Below are positions 17,204 through 24,747 of a stretch of DNA of 52,217 nucleotides, piece by piece. Source of the DNA: a virus; the IMG/VR virus record IMGVR_UViG_3300045284_000036, positions 1 to 52,217 of that record; one strand, given 5' to 3'. The notes under the pieces are model-generated. The model saw only the letters and a list, made by a program, of their open reading frames with translations, was not told the origin of the DNA and made no database searches. The stretch's first letter is position 1. Each line of letters opens with the position of its first letter. The position numbers and the translations under genes are program-made.

Positions 17204-17223
17204 CTGGGGGCTGGTGCCCCCAG
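17204..17223 (-). terminator. Intrinsic terminator
   Basis: A perfect 8-bp stem CTGGGGGC / GCCCCCAG with TGGT in the loop is followed on the minus strand by TTTCTTTTTC. It lies directly after the stop of the gene at 17227-17697. Confidence 0.8.
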
Positions 17224-17226
17224 CTA

Positions 17227-17697
17227 TTACCCCTGAATGCCAAGCTGCGGGGCAATTTGCTTCAGCTGTGCTTCGGTCATGCGCGGGATGAAGACTTGCT
17301 TGATCTGATCCAGCGTAGCCTGCGCAGCGTCGGGTCCAATTTGCGAACGAAACCATGCCGCGATGCTTTCGGTAGGCTGACCGCTCCCGATAGCACCATC
17401 GATTTTCCCAATGACCGCTGTAGCCAGCGGGTGCATGGGAGCGGCAGCACCATTGCCACCGGGGAAGCCTTGAGCGACGGGTGAAGGCGCGGGCTGGAAA
17501 GCGTTGACGGCTTGCGTTGCCGGTGCAGCTTGCGTTCCCAGAGTAGTAGCCGCAGCGCTATTCATCTGTGCCACTTTTTCCGTAACTTCTTCAACGGTCA
17601 CGTCGTCATCCTTGACGTTCTTGCCGCGCGTTTTCTTGCCGCTGGTGCGGAAGAGTTCCATTTCTTCCCACGTATCGAATTCAACTGAAATTTTCAT
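17227..17697 (-). CDS. Hypothetical protein with disordered linker
   Basis: The 156-residue protein has a charged N-terminus (FDTWEEMELFRTSGKKTRGK), an Ala/Pro/Gln-rich linker at about residues 45-85 and a helical C-terminal domain. That domain ends QATLDQIKQVFIPRMTEAQLKQIAPQ. A ribosome site AGGAG precedes the ATG. It follows the HicA-like gene with 4 bp overlap and is closed by a terminator. Head-to-tail linker design suggests a partner-binding accessory protein, unproven. Confidence 0.7.
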   Translation of the reverse strand: MKISVEFDTWEEMELFRTSGKKTRGKNVKDDDVTVEEVTEKVAQMNSAAATTLGTQAAPATQAVNAFQPAPSPVAQGFPGGNGAAAPMHPLATAVIGKIDGAIGSGQPTESIAAWFRSQIGPDAAQATLDQIKQVFIPRMTEAQLKQIAPQLGIQG

Positions 17698-17903
17698 GCT
17701 GCTACTCCTAACCCATTTTGTCTGATTAACCGCCTAACAAGGGAACGGGCCTTAACCTCACCCAGACGGTCTGAACATGAGACACTGCAAACGATAATCG
17801 GGAGACCTTCAACTTTGATTTTATGGTGCTTACCACCATTCATCACTCGGTAAGGCAACCCGATACGTTTCAATTCATCAATGGTAACACTGAGAGTACT
17901 CAT
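17694..17903 (-). CDS. HicA/YcfA-like small basic protein
   Basis: This 69-residue protein has the compact pattern NGGKHHKIKV...LPIIVCSVSCSD followed by a C-terminal KARSLVRRLIRQNG helix. It resembles HicA-fold double-stranded RNA-binding proteins. The conserved His (KHHK) is present. No HicB-type antitoxin is encoded beside it, so a toxin-antitoxin pair is not supported. It is coupled to the helicase gene by 4 bp overlap. Phage versions usually have unknown roles. Confidence 0.6.
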   Translation of the reverse strand: MSTLSVTIDELKRIGLPYRVMNGGKHHKIKVEGLPIIVCSVSCSDRLGEVKARSLVRRLIRQNGLGVAA

Positions 17904-19507
17904 ACCTGATGGACCTTTCCATCTCTCCCATACCAGCCTTTCACAACCATACGTCCATTCGCAGTCTTAATCAAGTAAACGCTAACGATATCGCTTGGTA
18001 AAATTGTGTACGGCCAAATCACTGTGGCGTACTTCGTTGGGATCTGCCAAGTAGTGCCGTACTTGAATGGCGGCTCACAGATAGCCTGCCATGGTTCAGC
18101 TTTGATGATTTCAGTGATGTTGATTAGTTCGTTGTTTGCTCCGGTCTCGGTCAGGTCTTTTCCGGGTTTCTGCACACTCGTATTATCGTATCCGCAATGT
18201 GGACAGAGTGGATGAAGCCATGTGGCGTATATTCCACTACAAGCATTGCACGACTTGACTGCGGTTTGTCGTAACCCGCAGTGGGGGCAGACGGCTCCAT
18301 GGTAATGCTGATCGAACCGTTCGGTGCATCCCTTACACTTGGTTGCGCTTTGATGAACTCGATTGCATTTTGGACAAGTTCGTCCATGTTCCCATGTCTC
18401 CCATCCAGTGCCGCAGTCATCGCAAACCAGTGTCGCGCCGGGAGCGGCGGCGATCTGGTCCAGTGAACCGTGACGGGCGACGTTACCGCCAAAGTCGAGC
18501 ACCGCACAGTTCTGTGCGAATGGCGTGATCCTAGCGCCTCTGCCAAGCGCCTGCGCAAAGAATACCGGCGATTTGGTAGCGCGGCAGAAGGCCAGCATGT
18601 CAATGTCAACGACGTTGAAGCCGGTATCGAACATGGCGACTGATATCATGATGGGCAGTTCGCGCGCCCTGAACTTGGCTACCATCTTTTCCCGCTTGCC
18701 CTTGGGCGAGTGGGAGTGGACGGCAGCGGCTTCGATACCCAACTTGTTCAGTTTCTCTTCCAGCACGTCGGCATGGGCGATATTACAGGCAAACACTAGC
18801 ACGCACTGACGACGTTGGCGCTTCATGGTCTCAACGATGGCTTTGGAATGGATGGGCGACAGCGCAATGGCGCGGGATGCCTGTTCTTCAAGGTCATAGT
18901 CTTCGCCAATGACCTTCAGACCATCCACATCAATTTCAGCCTTACTGTCTGAATGTGCCGGGATCAGCGGCTTGACATAGCCATCCTGTAGCGCGTCCAG
19001 AAAGCTGTACTTGAAGATGATGGGACCGAAAGTCTTCTCAAGGCTTCCGGTCCCATCGGCGCGGAACGCTGTACCTGTTAATCCGCGAACTTTGGCTTTG
19101 GGGATGGCTTCGAACACTTGACGATAACTGGAAGTCTTGTTGACCGGGGTCCGGTGGACTTCGTCAACAAGGATCAGCGTCACGTCCTGAAAATACTTGG
19201 TACGGCGAACTACCGTTTGCACGGTACCCACTGTAATCTTCTGGTACACGTTCTTGCTGATGGACGCAGAGCAAATGCCCGGCTTGAGACCGACTTGCTG
19301 GCAAGCCAGCGTGTTCTGCAATACCAGTTCTTTATTATGGGCCAGAATGAGGGTCCGACCGGTAGTGTTGCTGGCGGCGAGGGAGCCGAGTATCAACGAT
19401 TTGCCACCGGCAACGCTGACTTCAGCAACGGCATATTTGTCCGGGTAGGCATTGAGAGTGTCAATGCATTCGGTTTGATGGGTTCGGAGTTTCAATAGCT
19501 GGTTCAT
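17900..19507 (-). CDS. DEAD/DEAH-box superfamily II helicase with zinc ribbons
   Basis: The 535-residue protein has Walker A in the form VAGGKSL (about residues 33-39), DEVH motif II, LTGTAF motif III and QALGRGARI motif VI, so both RecA-like domains are present. The C-terminal third has at least three Cys pairs of CxxC type, including CDDCG and CPHCG, probably zinc ribbons. Similar helicases belong to phage modules with VRR-NUC, SSB and PolA. The ATG has no ribosome site, and the promoter upstream places the transcript start on it. Confidence 0.87.
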   Translation of the reverse strand: MNQLLKLRTHQTECIDTLNAYPDKYAVAEVSVAGGKSLILGSLAASNTTGRTLILAHNKELVLQNTLACQQVGLKPGICSASISKNVYQKITVGTVQTVVRRTKYFQDVTLILVDEVHRTPVNKTSSYRQVFEAIPKAKVRGLTGTAFRADGTGSLEKTFGPIIFKYSFLDALQDGYVKPLIPAHSDSKAEIDVDGLKVIGEDYDLEEQASRAIALSPIHSKAIVETMKRQRRQCVLVFACNIAHADVLEEKLNKLGIEAAAVHSHSPKGKREKMVAKFRARELPIMISVAMFDTGFNVVDIDMLAFCRATKSPVFFAQALGRGARITPFAQNCAVLDFGGNVARHGSLDQIAAAPGATLVCDDCGTGWETWEHGRTCPKCNRVHQSATKCKGCTERFDQHYHGAVCPHCGLRQTAVKSCNACSGIYATWLHPLCPHCGYDNTSVQKPGKDLTETGANNELINITEIIKAEPWQAICEPPFKYGTTWQIPTKYATVIWPYTILPSDIVSVYLIKTANGRMVVKGWYGRDGKVHQV

Positions 19508-19513
19508 GATTTA

Positions 19514-19542
19514 CGTATACGCTATCGCTTTTGATCCGTCAA
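19514..19542 (-). promoter_or_regulatory. Promoter of the helicase gene giving a leaderless start
   Basis: On the minus strand TTGACG, 17 nt and TATACG are followed by exactly 6 nt before the ATG at 19507, so +1 would be the A of ATG. The spacer carries GCGATAGCG, related to elements at other minus-strand promoters. It lies inside the 3' end of the upstream gene. Confidence 0.7.
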
Positions 19543-19767
19543 TAAAAAATTCACTAATTCGGTAATTGTTATTCGCGGGTCCGTAGTCCGGGGGTGACCT
19601 TCCACCTTAATCGTAACCGGAGTGCCATCCACCAAGACCATTTCGACGTTCATGTTAATGCCTTCATCCAGAACGGCAAACATTCTTTTGGTGGCGTTTA
19701 TGGATACGCTTACGCGAATATGCGTATCCATAAACTGTTGATAATTAAATTCCCAAGGGTACTTCAT
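19522..19767 (-). CDS. Hypothetical protein
   Basis: The 81-residue protein reads KYPWEFNYQQFMDTH at its start and then a beta-rich region (HIRVSVSINATKRMFAVLDEG; VEMVLVDGTPVTIKVEGH). It ends in a helix TITELVNFLLTDQK. Its start overlaps the upstream stop by 4 bp. The 3' end contains the helicase promoter. The family was not recognised. Confidence 0.68.
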   Translation of the reverse strand: MKYPWEFNYQQFMDTHIRVSVSINATKRMFAVLDEGINMNVEMVLVDGTPVTIKVEGHPRTTDPRITITELVNFLLTDQKR

Positions 19768-20045
19768 TCTTTTCCGTTGAGGAATTTCTTGTGAGCTTCA
19801 ACGACGCTTTCGCCAAACATTTTCAGACGGCCATTCACGTCTTCGATCAGCGCTGAATGTTCTTTGATTTGCGCATTGATATCTTCTGCCAGTGCCTTGG
19901 TGCTGGCTAACAGGTTCTGCGCTTCGGTCACTTGATCTTCAGCAGCCCGTATCAGCACGTCGGTCAGTTGGCTCCCGATATCTTGAAACTCATATTTGAC
20001 TTTTGGCGGTTCCGTTCTAATTCCCGTTTCTGCCACATCTGACAT
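19764..20045 (-). CDS. Hypothetical coiled-coil protein
   Basis: The 93-residue, almost entirely helical protein has heptad-like spacing over about residues 25-85 (LTDVLIRAAEDQVTEAQNLL onward), so it is probably a coiled coil. Its 5' end overlaps the upstream gene by 82 bp, which is unusual here. Either that overlap is real or a later start such as GTG at about 20036 is used. The function is unknown. Confidence 0.6.
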   Translation of the reverse strand: MSDVAETGIRTEPPKVKYEFQDIGSQLTDVLIRAAEDQVTEAQNLLASTKALAEDINAQIKEHSALIEDVNGRLKMFGESVVEAHKKFLNGKE

Positions 20046-20179
20046 GCTTCTTGTGCCTTCTCATAGGTTCGAATGTTGGTTTGAACGACGAGGTATTGTG
20101 CGGTGCCGTCTACCCTGACGACTTCATAGACGCCATGGTCTTCCGTTACTGCGTAAAGAATTTCAGAGATTGACTTCAT
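19964..20179 (-). CDS. Hypothetical protein, first gene after the GcrA divergent promoter
   Basis: This 71-residue protein begins MKSISEILYAVTEDHGVYEVV. The middle is beta-like and the C-terminal helix is basic (EACQMWQKRELERNRQK). The ATG at 20179 has GGGGAGC at good spacing; an ATG 12 nt upstream would overlap that signal. It is the first gene of the minus-strand operon that diverges from the GcrA-like gene. The function is unknown. Confidence 0.62.
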   Translation of the reverse strand: MKSISEILYAVTEDHGVYEVVRVDGTAQYLVVQTNIRTYEKAQEACQMWQKRELERNRQKSNMSFKISGAN

Positions 20180-20198
20180 GATGCTCCCCAATTAGAAA
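20170..20198 (+). promoter_or_regulatory. Candidate promoter of the GcrA-like gene
   Basis: TTGACT, 17 nt and TAGAAA form a moderate sigma70-like promoter on the plus strand. It is interleaved with the minus-strand promoter at 20203-20231, so the two divergent units could be co-regulated. I saw no GANTC site in the region. Confidence 0.45.
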
Positions 20199-20202
20199 TT
20201 AT

Positions 20203-20231
20203 CGCATACGTTATCGCGAAAGGATTGTCAA
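20203..20231 (-). promoter_or_regulatory. Promoter of the 19.5-20.2 kb operon
   Basis: On the minus strand TTGACA, 17 nt and TATGCG form the promoter. The spacer end GCGATAACG and the -10 align with those of the helicase promoter (GCGATAGCG then TATACG), suggesting a shared operator. Confidence 0.6.
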
Positions 20232-20665
20232 TGCCGATTGAGTGGACTGAAGCGATGTTTGAGATGTTGATAAATCTCGCCAACGATGAAGAGAATTTTA
20301 CTTACGATGTTATCGCAGTAAAAATGAGCGACACGTTCGGAGTGAATTTCACCAAAGGCAGCGTGATTGGTAAAGGCAGAAGATTGGGTATTCCACAGCG
20401 TCCACCGAAGTTGCGAAAGCCGAGAAAAGCAAGGACACTTGAAATGGGACCAATTCCACCACGCATTCCGCGCGCCAAGAAAGGCGAGCAAGTTACTATC
20501 TATCAATTGCGTGAGGGAATGTGTAAGTGGCCGTTTGGCTCTGATCCGCCGTACTTATACTGCGGGTGTCCCGTCAAGAATGCTGGTGGTTCTTGGTGCC
20601 CGGAACACCGCAAGATCGTTCATGGCAAAGTTATTTTCGACAGCGCCATCCCCCTTCGTGGTTGA
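20231..20665 (+). CDS. GcrA-family transcriptional regulator
   Basis: This 144-residue protein has the GcrA layout. An N-terminal helix-turn-helix (IEWTEAMFEMLINLANDE, then GSVIGKGRRLGI) is followed by a basic Pro-rich linker. The C-terminal sigma-binding zinc-like region reads MCKWPFGSDPPYLYCGC and SWCPEHRK. GcrA of alphaproteobacteria acts with sigma70 at promoters carrying methylated GANTC. The start is the ATG at 20231 with AAAGGA upstream, not the TTG at 20225. It is the only plus-strand gene within the replication block. It may redirect host polymerase or control early genes. Confidence 0.87.
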   Translation: MPIEWTEAMFEMLINLANDEENFTYDVIAVKMSDTFGVNFTKGSVIGKGRRLGIPQRPPKLRKPRKARTLEMGPIPPRIPRAKKGEQVTIYQLREGMCKWPFGSDPPYLYCGCPVKNAGGSWCPEHRKIVHGKVIFDSAIPLRG

Positions 20666-20969
20666 CCTTGCGCATGCCGTGACGCTTGCAAGTATCTTTT
20701 GCAGGCGTTACGTCAGCCAGCTTGTCTAGTTCGTTCTTTTCATTTTTCGGGATGAATGGCACCGGGGTAATTTTTTCCGTAGGTACTGTCTTGGGTACGG
20801 TCACGTCGTAGGCATTCCATCCCACCATCGACTTGCCGTTAACTTCAAAGGCATGCATCAACGCCTGAAACTTGGCATCTTCGTCAGGTACTACCGGTGC
20901 TACCATCGCCAAGTCATTAGCCATAGCGCTGGTAGTCATCAACAATAAGAACAAGCCTACTTTTTTCAC
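20631..20969 (-). CDS. Small exported protein with signal peptide
   Basis: The 112-residue protein starts at GTG 20969 within the stop region of the primase-helicase gene (GTGA), with GGGAG upstream. Residues 1-18 form a signal peptide (KKVGLFLLLMTTSAMA, then NDLA), so it probably goes to the periplasm. The mature part is Pro-rich, and its C-terminus has two Cys (TCKRHGMRKVNHEGGWRCRK). It converges with the GcrA-like gene by 35 bp. The role is unknown; envelope modification or exclusion is a guess. Confidence 0.72.
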   Translation of the reverse strand: MKKVGLFLLLMTTSAMANDLAMVAPVVPDEDAKFQALMHAFEVNGKSMVGWNAYDVTVPKTVPTEKITPVPFIPKNEKNELDKLADVTPAKDTCKRHGMRKVNHEGGWRCRK

Positions 20970-23284
20970 TGAGCCATCTCCCACGGCATTTTGAATGCAA
21001 ACGGATTTGTCTGCATTCTCGGTTGGCGCGTTTCATTCCAGTCATCACCAATCAACCAGACACTGTCAGAGTTGAACGTGGCGAGACCGCGTATCTTCAG
21101 GCTGTTCAGGCAGTCCTTGCCGTTGACAAAGCCTGCTTCGATTTCCCTGATCGCCACATCGGTCAGCATCATGTAGGTAGCTTCAGGCGGCGCGGTCTCT
21201 GGTGCATATTGCGCCTTGACTTCGGCGGTAGCTGGCGTCTTCGGGCAACCTCTTAGAACATCGATAACGCCTCTAATTCGCTCCCGATACGGAAGCCCCA
21301 CAGCCATGTACCAACCACGCGAAGGCTTGCTGACTTGGTTGTTAGCCATCAGCCGCCCAAGATAGGTTGCCACATTCTTTTCGGTGATGCTGGTACGTTT
21401 GGAAATATCGCCTGCGGTCAGGCAGCACGCAGCTGAACTCAACGCCAACAACACCGCACTAGCTTTAGTGCCTTCGTTTGGCGCGTACAGTTCCTGTACA
21501 GTTTGCGCGGGTTTCCACATTGGACTTCCACCTTCTTTAATCAGTTCGAATTCAAAATCAGCTATGTCGCGCATTCGGCTTTCGATTTTTACAATGTCGC
21601 CATCTCTGCCGATAATAATGCCGCCATCAGCTGCGCCAATGACGCCAAATGATCCGTTGATAGCGTCGATAGCGTCATCTACTTTGCCCTTTTTAACGTG
21701 ATGTACAACGATAATCAAGACGTTGTGTTCTATTGCCAGCTTCTGAATTGCGCCAACAACTTTGTAGTCAACCTGATAGGCATTATCGCTTCTGTCTTGC
21801 GTGCCACGAATACGTTGCAGCACGTCAACCACTACGAACTTGATGTATGGGAAACTGGTCAGATGCGCTTTGATATCATCCAGCAACGTGCCAGTGCCAT
21901 CAGAGTTGACATAAAAGGGACCATCCACCGAATAGCGAAGCCGCAGCCTGTCTTCAACGTTCAGACCAAACGGTCTCAAAATGCTAATGCGTTCCTTGAT
22001 GCGACGTTCGTTGTCTTCCAGCATGTACATCAGGACTTCGTTCTGTACGCATTGCTCGCCCCAGAACTTGCCGCCTTCGGCAATACACATTGCCAGTTCC
22101 AGCACAATCCAGCCTTTGCCGATTTTCGGCTTGCCTGCGAGCACGATGCAGCCGCTGTCAGTCAGGAACCGGTTGACCAGAAATTTAAGCGGCGGAAGGT
22201 TCTTCAGCATCAAGTCTTTGGAAGTCTGCGCGGGATGACCGCGACCGCTTGGCGGTGTCAGCGGGTTCCTTGCGCGCTCTACGGCGATACGCTGGCCTAA
22301 TCCCATTGAAGTACCCACGCCACGCGCGAAGTCCCTGCGGTCCCCTGCGCCAAGTGTTCCCGGTAACACCGCGAAAGCACTCTCGGCGGCTTGACCTATC
22401 TCAATCAGCAGCGGGTTAACGACAACGTCGAATTCAATCATTTCCCTTGAGACTTCACGCGCGGCATCAATCAGCATTGGTGCTTCGCCGCTTGCCTTAA
22501 TCAGTGCGCCATACTTGATGCCGAGATGATGCAGCTTGGTTCCGCGCCCTGAACCCGTTGGGCTGCGCTCCACATCAAAGAGCATGCTCTTTATGCTGTT
22601 GCGGAACTCCTGAAGATTGGCGGGGGTCAGCATGGCAATATCGGCGGCGCACAGCGGCACGGCAGAAAAAAGCATGCTTTTCTGGATTATGGGTATCCCG
22701 GCTGCGGCCAGCCCCGCTTCCATGGCGGCTTTCAACGTCATGGCTGGGACAACGGGCGGCATTTTTTCGAAAATGCTGGGGCCTTCGTGCCAGTATTCTG
22801 CCGGATCTGTCCCTAACGGAACCTTATTCTGGTATACACCGTCCCATACGATTTGCTTTCCCGCGCCAAGCAGCTGCACCGGTCCAAACTTCTCTTGCTT
22901 GATGATGCCCGGCTGCGTGAATACAAGCGTGGCGGGCCGCCTGCCCCAGCGCCATTGATCGCAAGTGAAGAAGGATTGCAGGGTACCAGCAAAAAGCATG
23001 CTTTTTGCGTGCTCGTTAATGTCGCAGTCCATGCCGCGCGCTTCGACCGGTCCCAGCGTCGGGTGGAACACCAGTCCACATTGGATGCCGACACCGGTAC
23101 AGGCGTCGGTATTGATGTGCTGCATTCTCGTTTCGAATGGCAACGTGTTCCATCCGGTGCCACCCATCGGTACCTTGCCCATAACGGGTACAGGGAGTAA
23201 CCCGTGGGTGCTTTGAAGACTGCGCGCCAGATTGAGCAATTCAATTTTTGTCACTGCAACGTTCTTCATGAGGCGGGAATTCAC
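20966..23284 (-). CDS. Bifunctional primase-helicase (prim-pol-like N-terminus, RepA/AAA25 helicase)
   Basis: The 772-residue protein has an N-terminal region with the bifunctional primase/polymerase look (GWNTLPFETRMQH; VGIQCG; GMDCDINEHA at about 80-90). A central RecA/RepA-type ATPase follows, with Walker A AGKPKIGKGW at about 379-388 and Walker B FVVVDVLQR. Near the C-terminus lies a winged helix (ISKRTSITEKNVATYLGRL). It should open and prime DNA at the fork. Three in-frame KSMLF pentapeptides come from GCATGC palindromes. The GTG start at 23284 is uncertain; an ATG five codons in lacks a ribosome site. Confidence 0.82.
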   Translation of the reverse strand: MNSRLMKNVAVTKIELLNLARSLQSTHGLLPVPVMGKVPMGGTGWNTLPFETRMQHINTDACTGVGIQCGLVFHPTLGPVEARGMDCDINEHAKSMLFAGTLQSFFTCDQWRWGRRPATLVFTQPGIIKQEKFGPVQLLGAGKQIVWDGVYQNKVPLGTDPAEYWHEGPSIFEKMPPVVPAMTLKAAMEAGLAAAGIPIIQKSMLFSAVPLCAADIAMLTPANLQEFRNSIKSMLFDVERSPTGSGRGTKLHHLGIKYGALIKASGEAPMLIDAAREVSREMIEFDVVVNPLLIEIGQAAESAFAVLPGTLGAGDRRDFARGVGTSMGLGQRIAVERARNPLTPPSGRGHPAQTSKDLMLKNLPPLKFLVNRFLTDSGCIVLAGKPKIGKGWIVLELAMCIAEGGKFWGEQCVQNEVLMYMLEDNERRIKERISILRPFGLNVEDRLRLRYSVDGPFYVNSDGTGTLLDDIKAHLTSFPYIKFVVVDVLQRIRGTQDRSDNAYQVDYKVVGAIQKLAIEHNVLIIVVHHVKKGKVDDAIDAINGSFGVIGAADGGIIIGRDGDIVKIESRMRDIADFEFELIKEGGSPMWKPAQTVQELYAPNEGTKASAVLLALSSAACCLTAGDISKRTSITEKNVATYLGRLMANNQVSKPSRGWYMAVGLPYRERIRGVIDVLRGCPKTPATAEVKAQYAPETAPPEATYMMLTDVAIREIEAGFVNGKDCLNSLKIRGLATFNSDSVWLIGDDWNETRQPRMQTNPFAFKMPWEMAQ

Positions 23285-23666
23285 TCTACTTCACTGAAAT
23301 AAAAAAGCATGCTTTTTCCTATTCGTCCGGTTCGATTTGTTCGTTGGTATCGTAGCGCTCTTTGATATCGCTGCGGTAGCGCGCCATCTTGCGCGCGTGG
23401 CATTTCGGACAAGTGTAGCAAAGGAAGATGCCGTAGCCGTCATACTGCGGCTCACCCGCACCCTTCACCATGCAATCACATTCGACCATCGTTTCTCTCC
23501 CTGAATAAAAGCATGCTTTTTTCGATAGCGCAATCATAATAAGCATGCTTTTTTCGATAACGCAATCCCTAAACAAAAAAGCATGCTTTTTCTTGTGGCG
23601 CTAGTGTCCCAAGGGGCAAAAAAGCATGCTTTTTCCTTTGTTGCAGAGCAAAAAAGCATGCTTTTT
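22577..23666. repeat. Cluster of GCATGC-centred palindromes (AAAAAGCATGCTTTTT)
   Basis: Copies centre at 22577-22592 (AAAGAGCATGCTCTTT), 22668-22681, 22989-23008 (20 bp perfect), 23302-23317, 23507-23520, 23541-23550 (degenerate), 23576-23591, 23619-23634 and 23651-23666. The first three lie in the primase-helicase gene, and the others are intergenic. They lack a loop, so they are likelier protein-binding DNA palindromes than hairpins. The flanks of two copies are also repeated (TTCGATARCGCAATC). Confidence 0.93.
23319..23489 (-). CDS. Small zinc-ribbon protein
   Basis: This 56-residue protein has CDC near its start and CYTCPKCHARKMARYRSD, enough cysteines for one zinc site. The ATG at 23489 has AGGGAG at good spacing; a longer reading up to 23576 would run through two GCATGC palindromes and is rejected. 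It ends in acidic residues. It lies just upstream of the primase-helicase gene in the same direction. The function is unknown. Confidence 0.68.
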   Translation of the reverse strand: MVECDCMVKGAGEPQYDGYGIFLCYTCPKCHARKMARYRSDIKERYDTNEQIEPDE

Positions 23667-23732
23667 CTTCTTTCCCCAGCCGCCCGGCGCGATGCTGCAC
23701 TGCACCACGCGGCGCTGCACCGCACAATCGGC

Positions 23733-23873
23733 TGGTATACAGTATACCAAGATCGGTGGTATACAGTATACCAGATACCACGGGCTGTGGTATACAGTAT
23801 ACCAGATGCCACCATTCGTGGTATACAGTATACCAGATACCATCGTTCATGGCATTTGGTATACAGTATACCA
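23733..23873. repeat. Array 1 of five TGGTATACAGTATACCA palindromes with 7-nt-phased spacers
   Basis: Perfect 17-bp copies lie at 23733-23749, 23757-23773, 23788-23804, 23819-23835 and 23857-23873. Spacers are 7, 14, 14 and 21 nt. The heptamer right after a palindrome is often GATACCA or GATGCCA, a repeat of the half-site TATACCA. The array occupies the 430-bp gap between minus-strand genes (23490-23920), which otherwise holds only the GCATGC palindromes. Confidence 0.95.
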
Positions 23874-23920
23874 GCAGCCGGTTCCAATGCCCGATAAGTG
23901 GAATTGGAACCATATGCCCG

Positions 23921-24109
23921 TTAACGTTCTTTTTCCTTTTCCCGTGCTAAGTAGTCGAGCGGGTTTGCATTAGCAAACGTGACCGTTGCTAAGTCACGTT
24001 CATTGAGCCGGAACAGCAATCCGGTTAAGTCAATCTGGTCTGGATAGAGCGGACCTTTGATTGCGCTGCGACCGTCCATGTAGTCGAGTGTAATCCATAC
24101 GGCAGGCAT
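23921..24109 (-). CDS. Hypothetical protein
   Basis: The 62-residue protein PAVWITLDYMDGRSAIKGPLY has alternating hydrophobic strands and ends in a charged helix DYLAREKEKER. Its start is the ATG two bases after the upstream stop. It is the last gene before the palindrome array. No family was recognised. Confidence 0.65.
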   Translation of the reverse strand: MPAVWITLDYMDGRSAIKGPLYPDQIDLTGLLFRLNERDLATVTFANANPLDYLAREKEKER

Positions 24110-24111
24110 CT

Positions 24112-24249
24112 TTAACCCTTTCGTTCGCGGTCTAGTTCACAGCGGTACAGATACTCGATTGCAGCCACTAGCGCGGCTTGCACTTGTGCTGGCGTCTTGG
24201 CTGCCTTGGCATCGTCTAATAGCTTGGCAAGCTGCAATAGCGGTCTCAT
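24112..24249 (-). CDS. 45-residue hypothetical protein
   Basis: A small frame from ATG 24249 reads MRPLLQLAKLLDDAKAAKTP and ends ELDRERKG, all helical. Its stop lies two bases before the next gene start, and the preceding leader contains stem-loop 1. No strong ribosome site is visible (CAGGCAGCC region). The function is unknown. Confidence 0.5.
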   Translation of the reverse strand: MRPLLQLAKLLDDAKAAKTPAQVQAALVAAIEYLYRCELDRERKG

Positions 24250-24335
24250 ATCTGGCTGCCTGTTCGTTATTCGTGGGACCGTGCTAGGTAGGTACCCTAA
24301 CCCGGAAGGCCATTGCTTGGCCTTCCTACGCCTTC

Positions 24336-24366
24336 AAGCCCGGACCTTGTTTCCAAGGCCGGGCTA
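24336..24366 (-). repeat. Intergenic GAAA-tetraloop stem-loop, copy 1
   Basis: Outer stem AGCCCGG/CCGGGCT, inner stem CCTTG/CAAGG, loop GAAA on the minus-strand RNA. The inner stem differs on both sides from copies 2-4, so pairing is kept. A second hairpin (GGAAGGCC/GGCCTTCC) follows at 24304-24326. Confidence 0.85.
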
Positions 24367-24384
24367 TCGGGCTATGTGGGACCG

Positions 24385-24747
24385 TTACCGGTCTAGCTTG
24401 TCCTCATGCTCATACTCTTCGCTGTCCTCATCAGACGGCCAATGGAATGTCTCATCCCTATCATTCCATTCCATGCCAACCGGGACTAACCACAAATCGC
24501 CGTCTTGGTGCAGGCGGTACTGAACGCCGTTTTCATCCGTCACGGTCGCATCCTCGCAAACGTTTTGCCACGCGTCCCAATAGCATTCATTATCATCAGG
24601 ACCGTTTTCAAGATGTGTCCAATCCTGAACGCGAACGCCTTTGACGTGCTTGTCCCGGTCAACAAACGAGTTTGCGAAATCGCGCGGGATGTAAACGCCG
24701 CGACTATCGGACAGCCATAACAGGGTATCGGGTTTCGTTTTAATCAT
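24385..24747 (-). CDS. Hypothetical acidic protein
   Basis: The 120-residue protein begins IKTKPDTLLWLSDSRGVYIPRD and continues with ECYWDAWQNVCEDATVTDENG and DGDLWLVPVGMEWND. It ends in a strongly acidic tail. The N-terminal segment recurs in uncharacterised plasmid and phage proteins as far as I recall. It is first-strand-coupled to the next gene by 4 bp. An acidic surface could mimic DNA, but nothing proves it. Confidence 0.72.
   Translation of the reverse strand: MIKTKPDTLLWLSDSRGVYIPRDFANSFVDRDKHVKGVRVQDWTHLENGPDDNECYWDAWQNVCEDATVTDENGVQYRLHQDGDLWLVPVGMEWNDRDETFHWPSDEDSEEYEHEDKLDR

Noticed and set aside
17694-17903. HicAB toxin-antitoxin system
   Set aside because: Only a HicA-like protein is seen; no HicB-like partner is encoded on either side.
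23534-23973. Overlapping frames on both strands in the palindrome region
   Set aside because: Their products are translated palindromes (KKACFF, KSMLF, GIQYT and YTVYQ repeats) with no ribosome sites.
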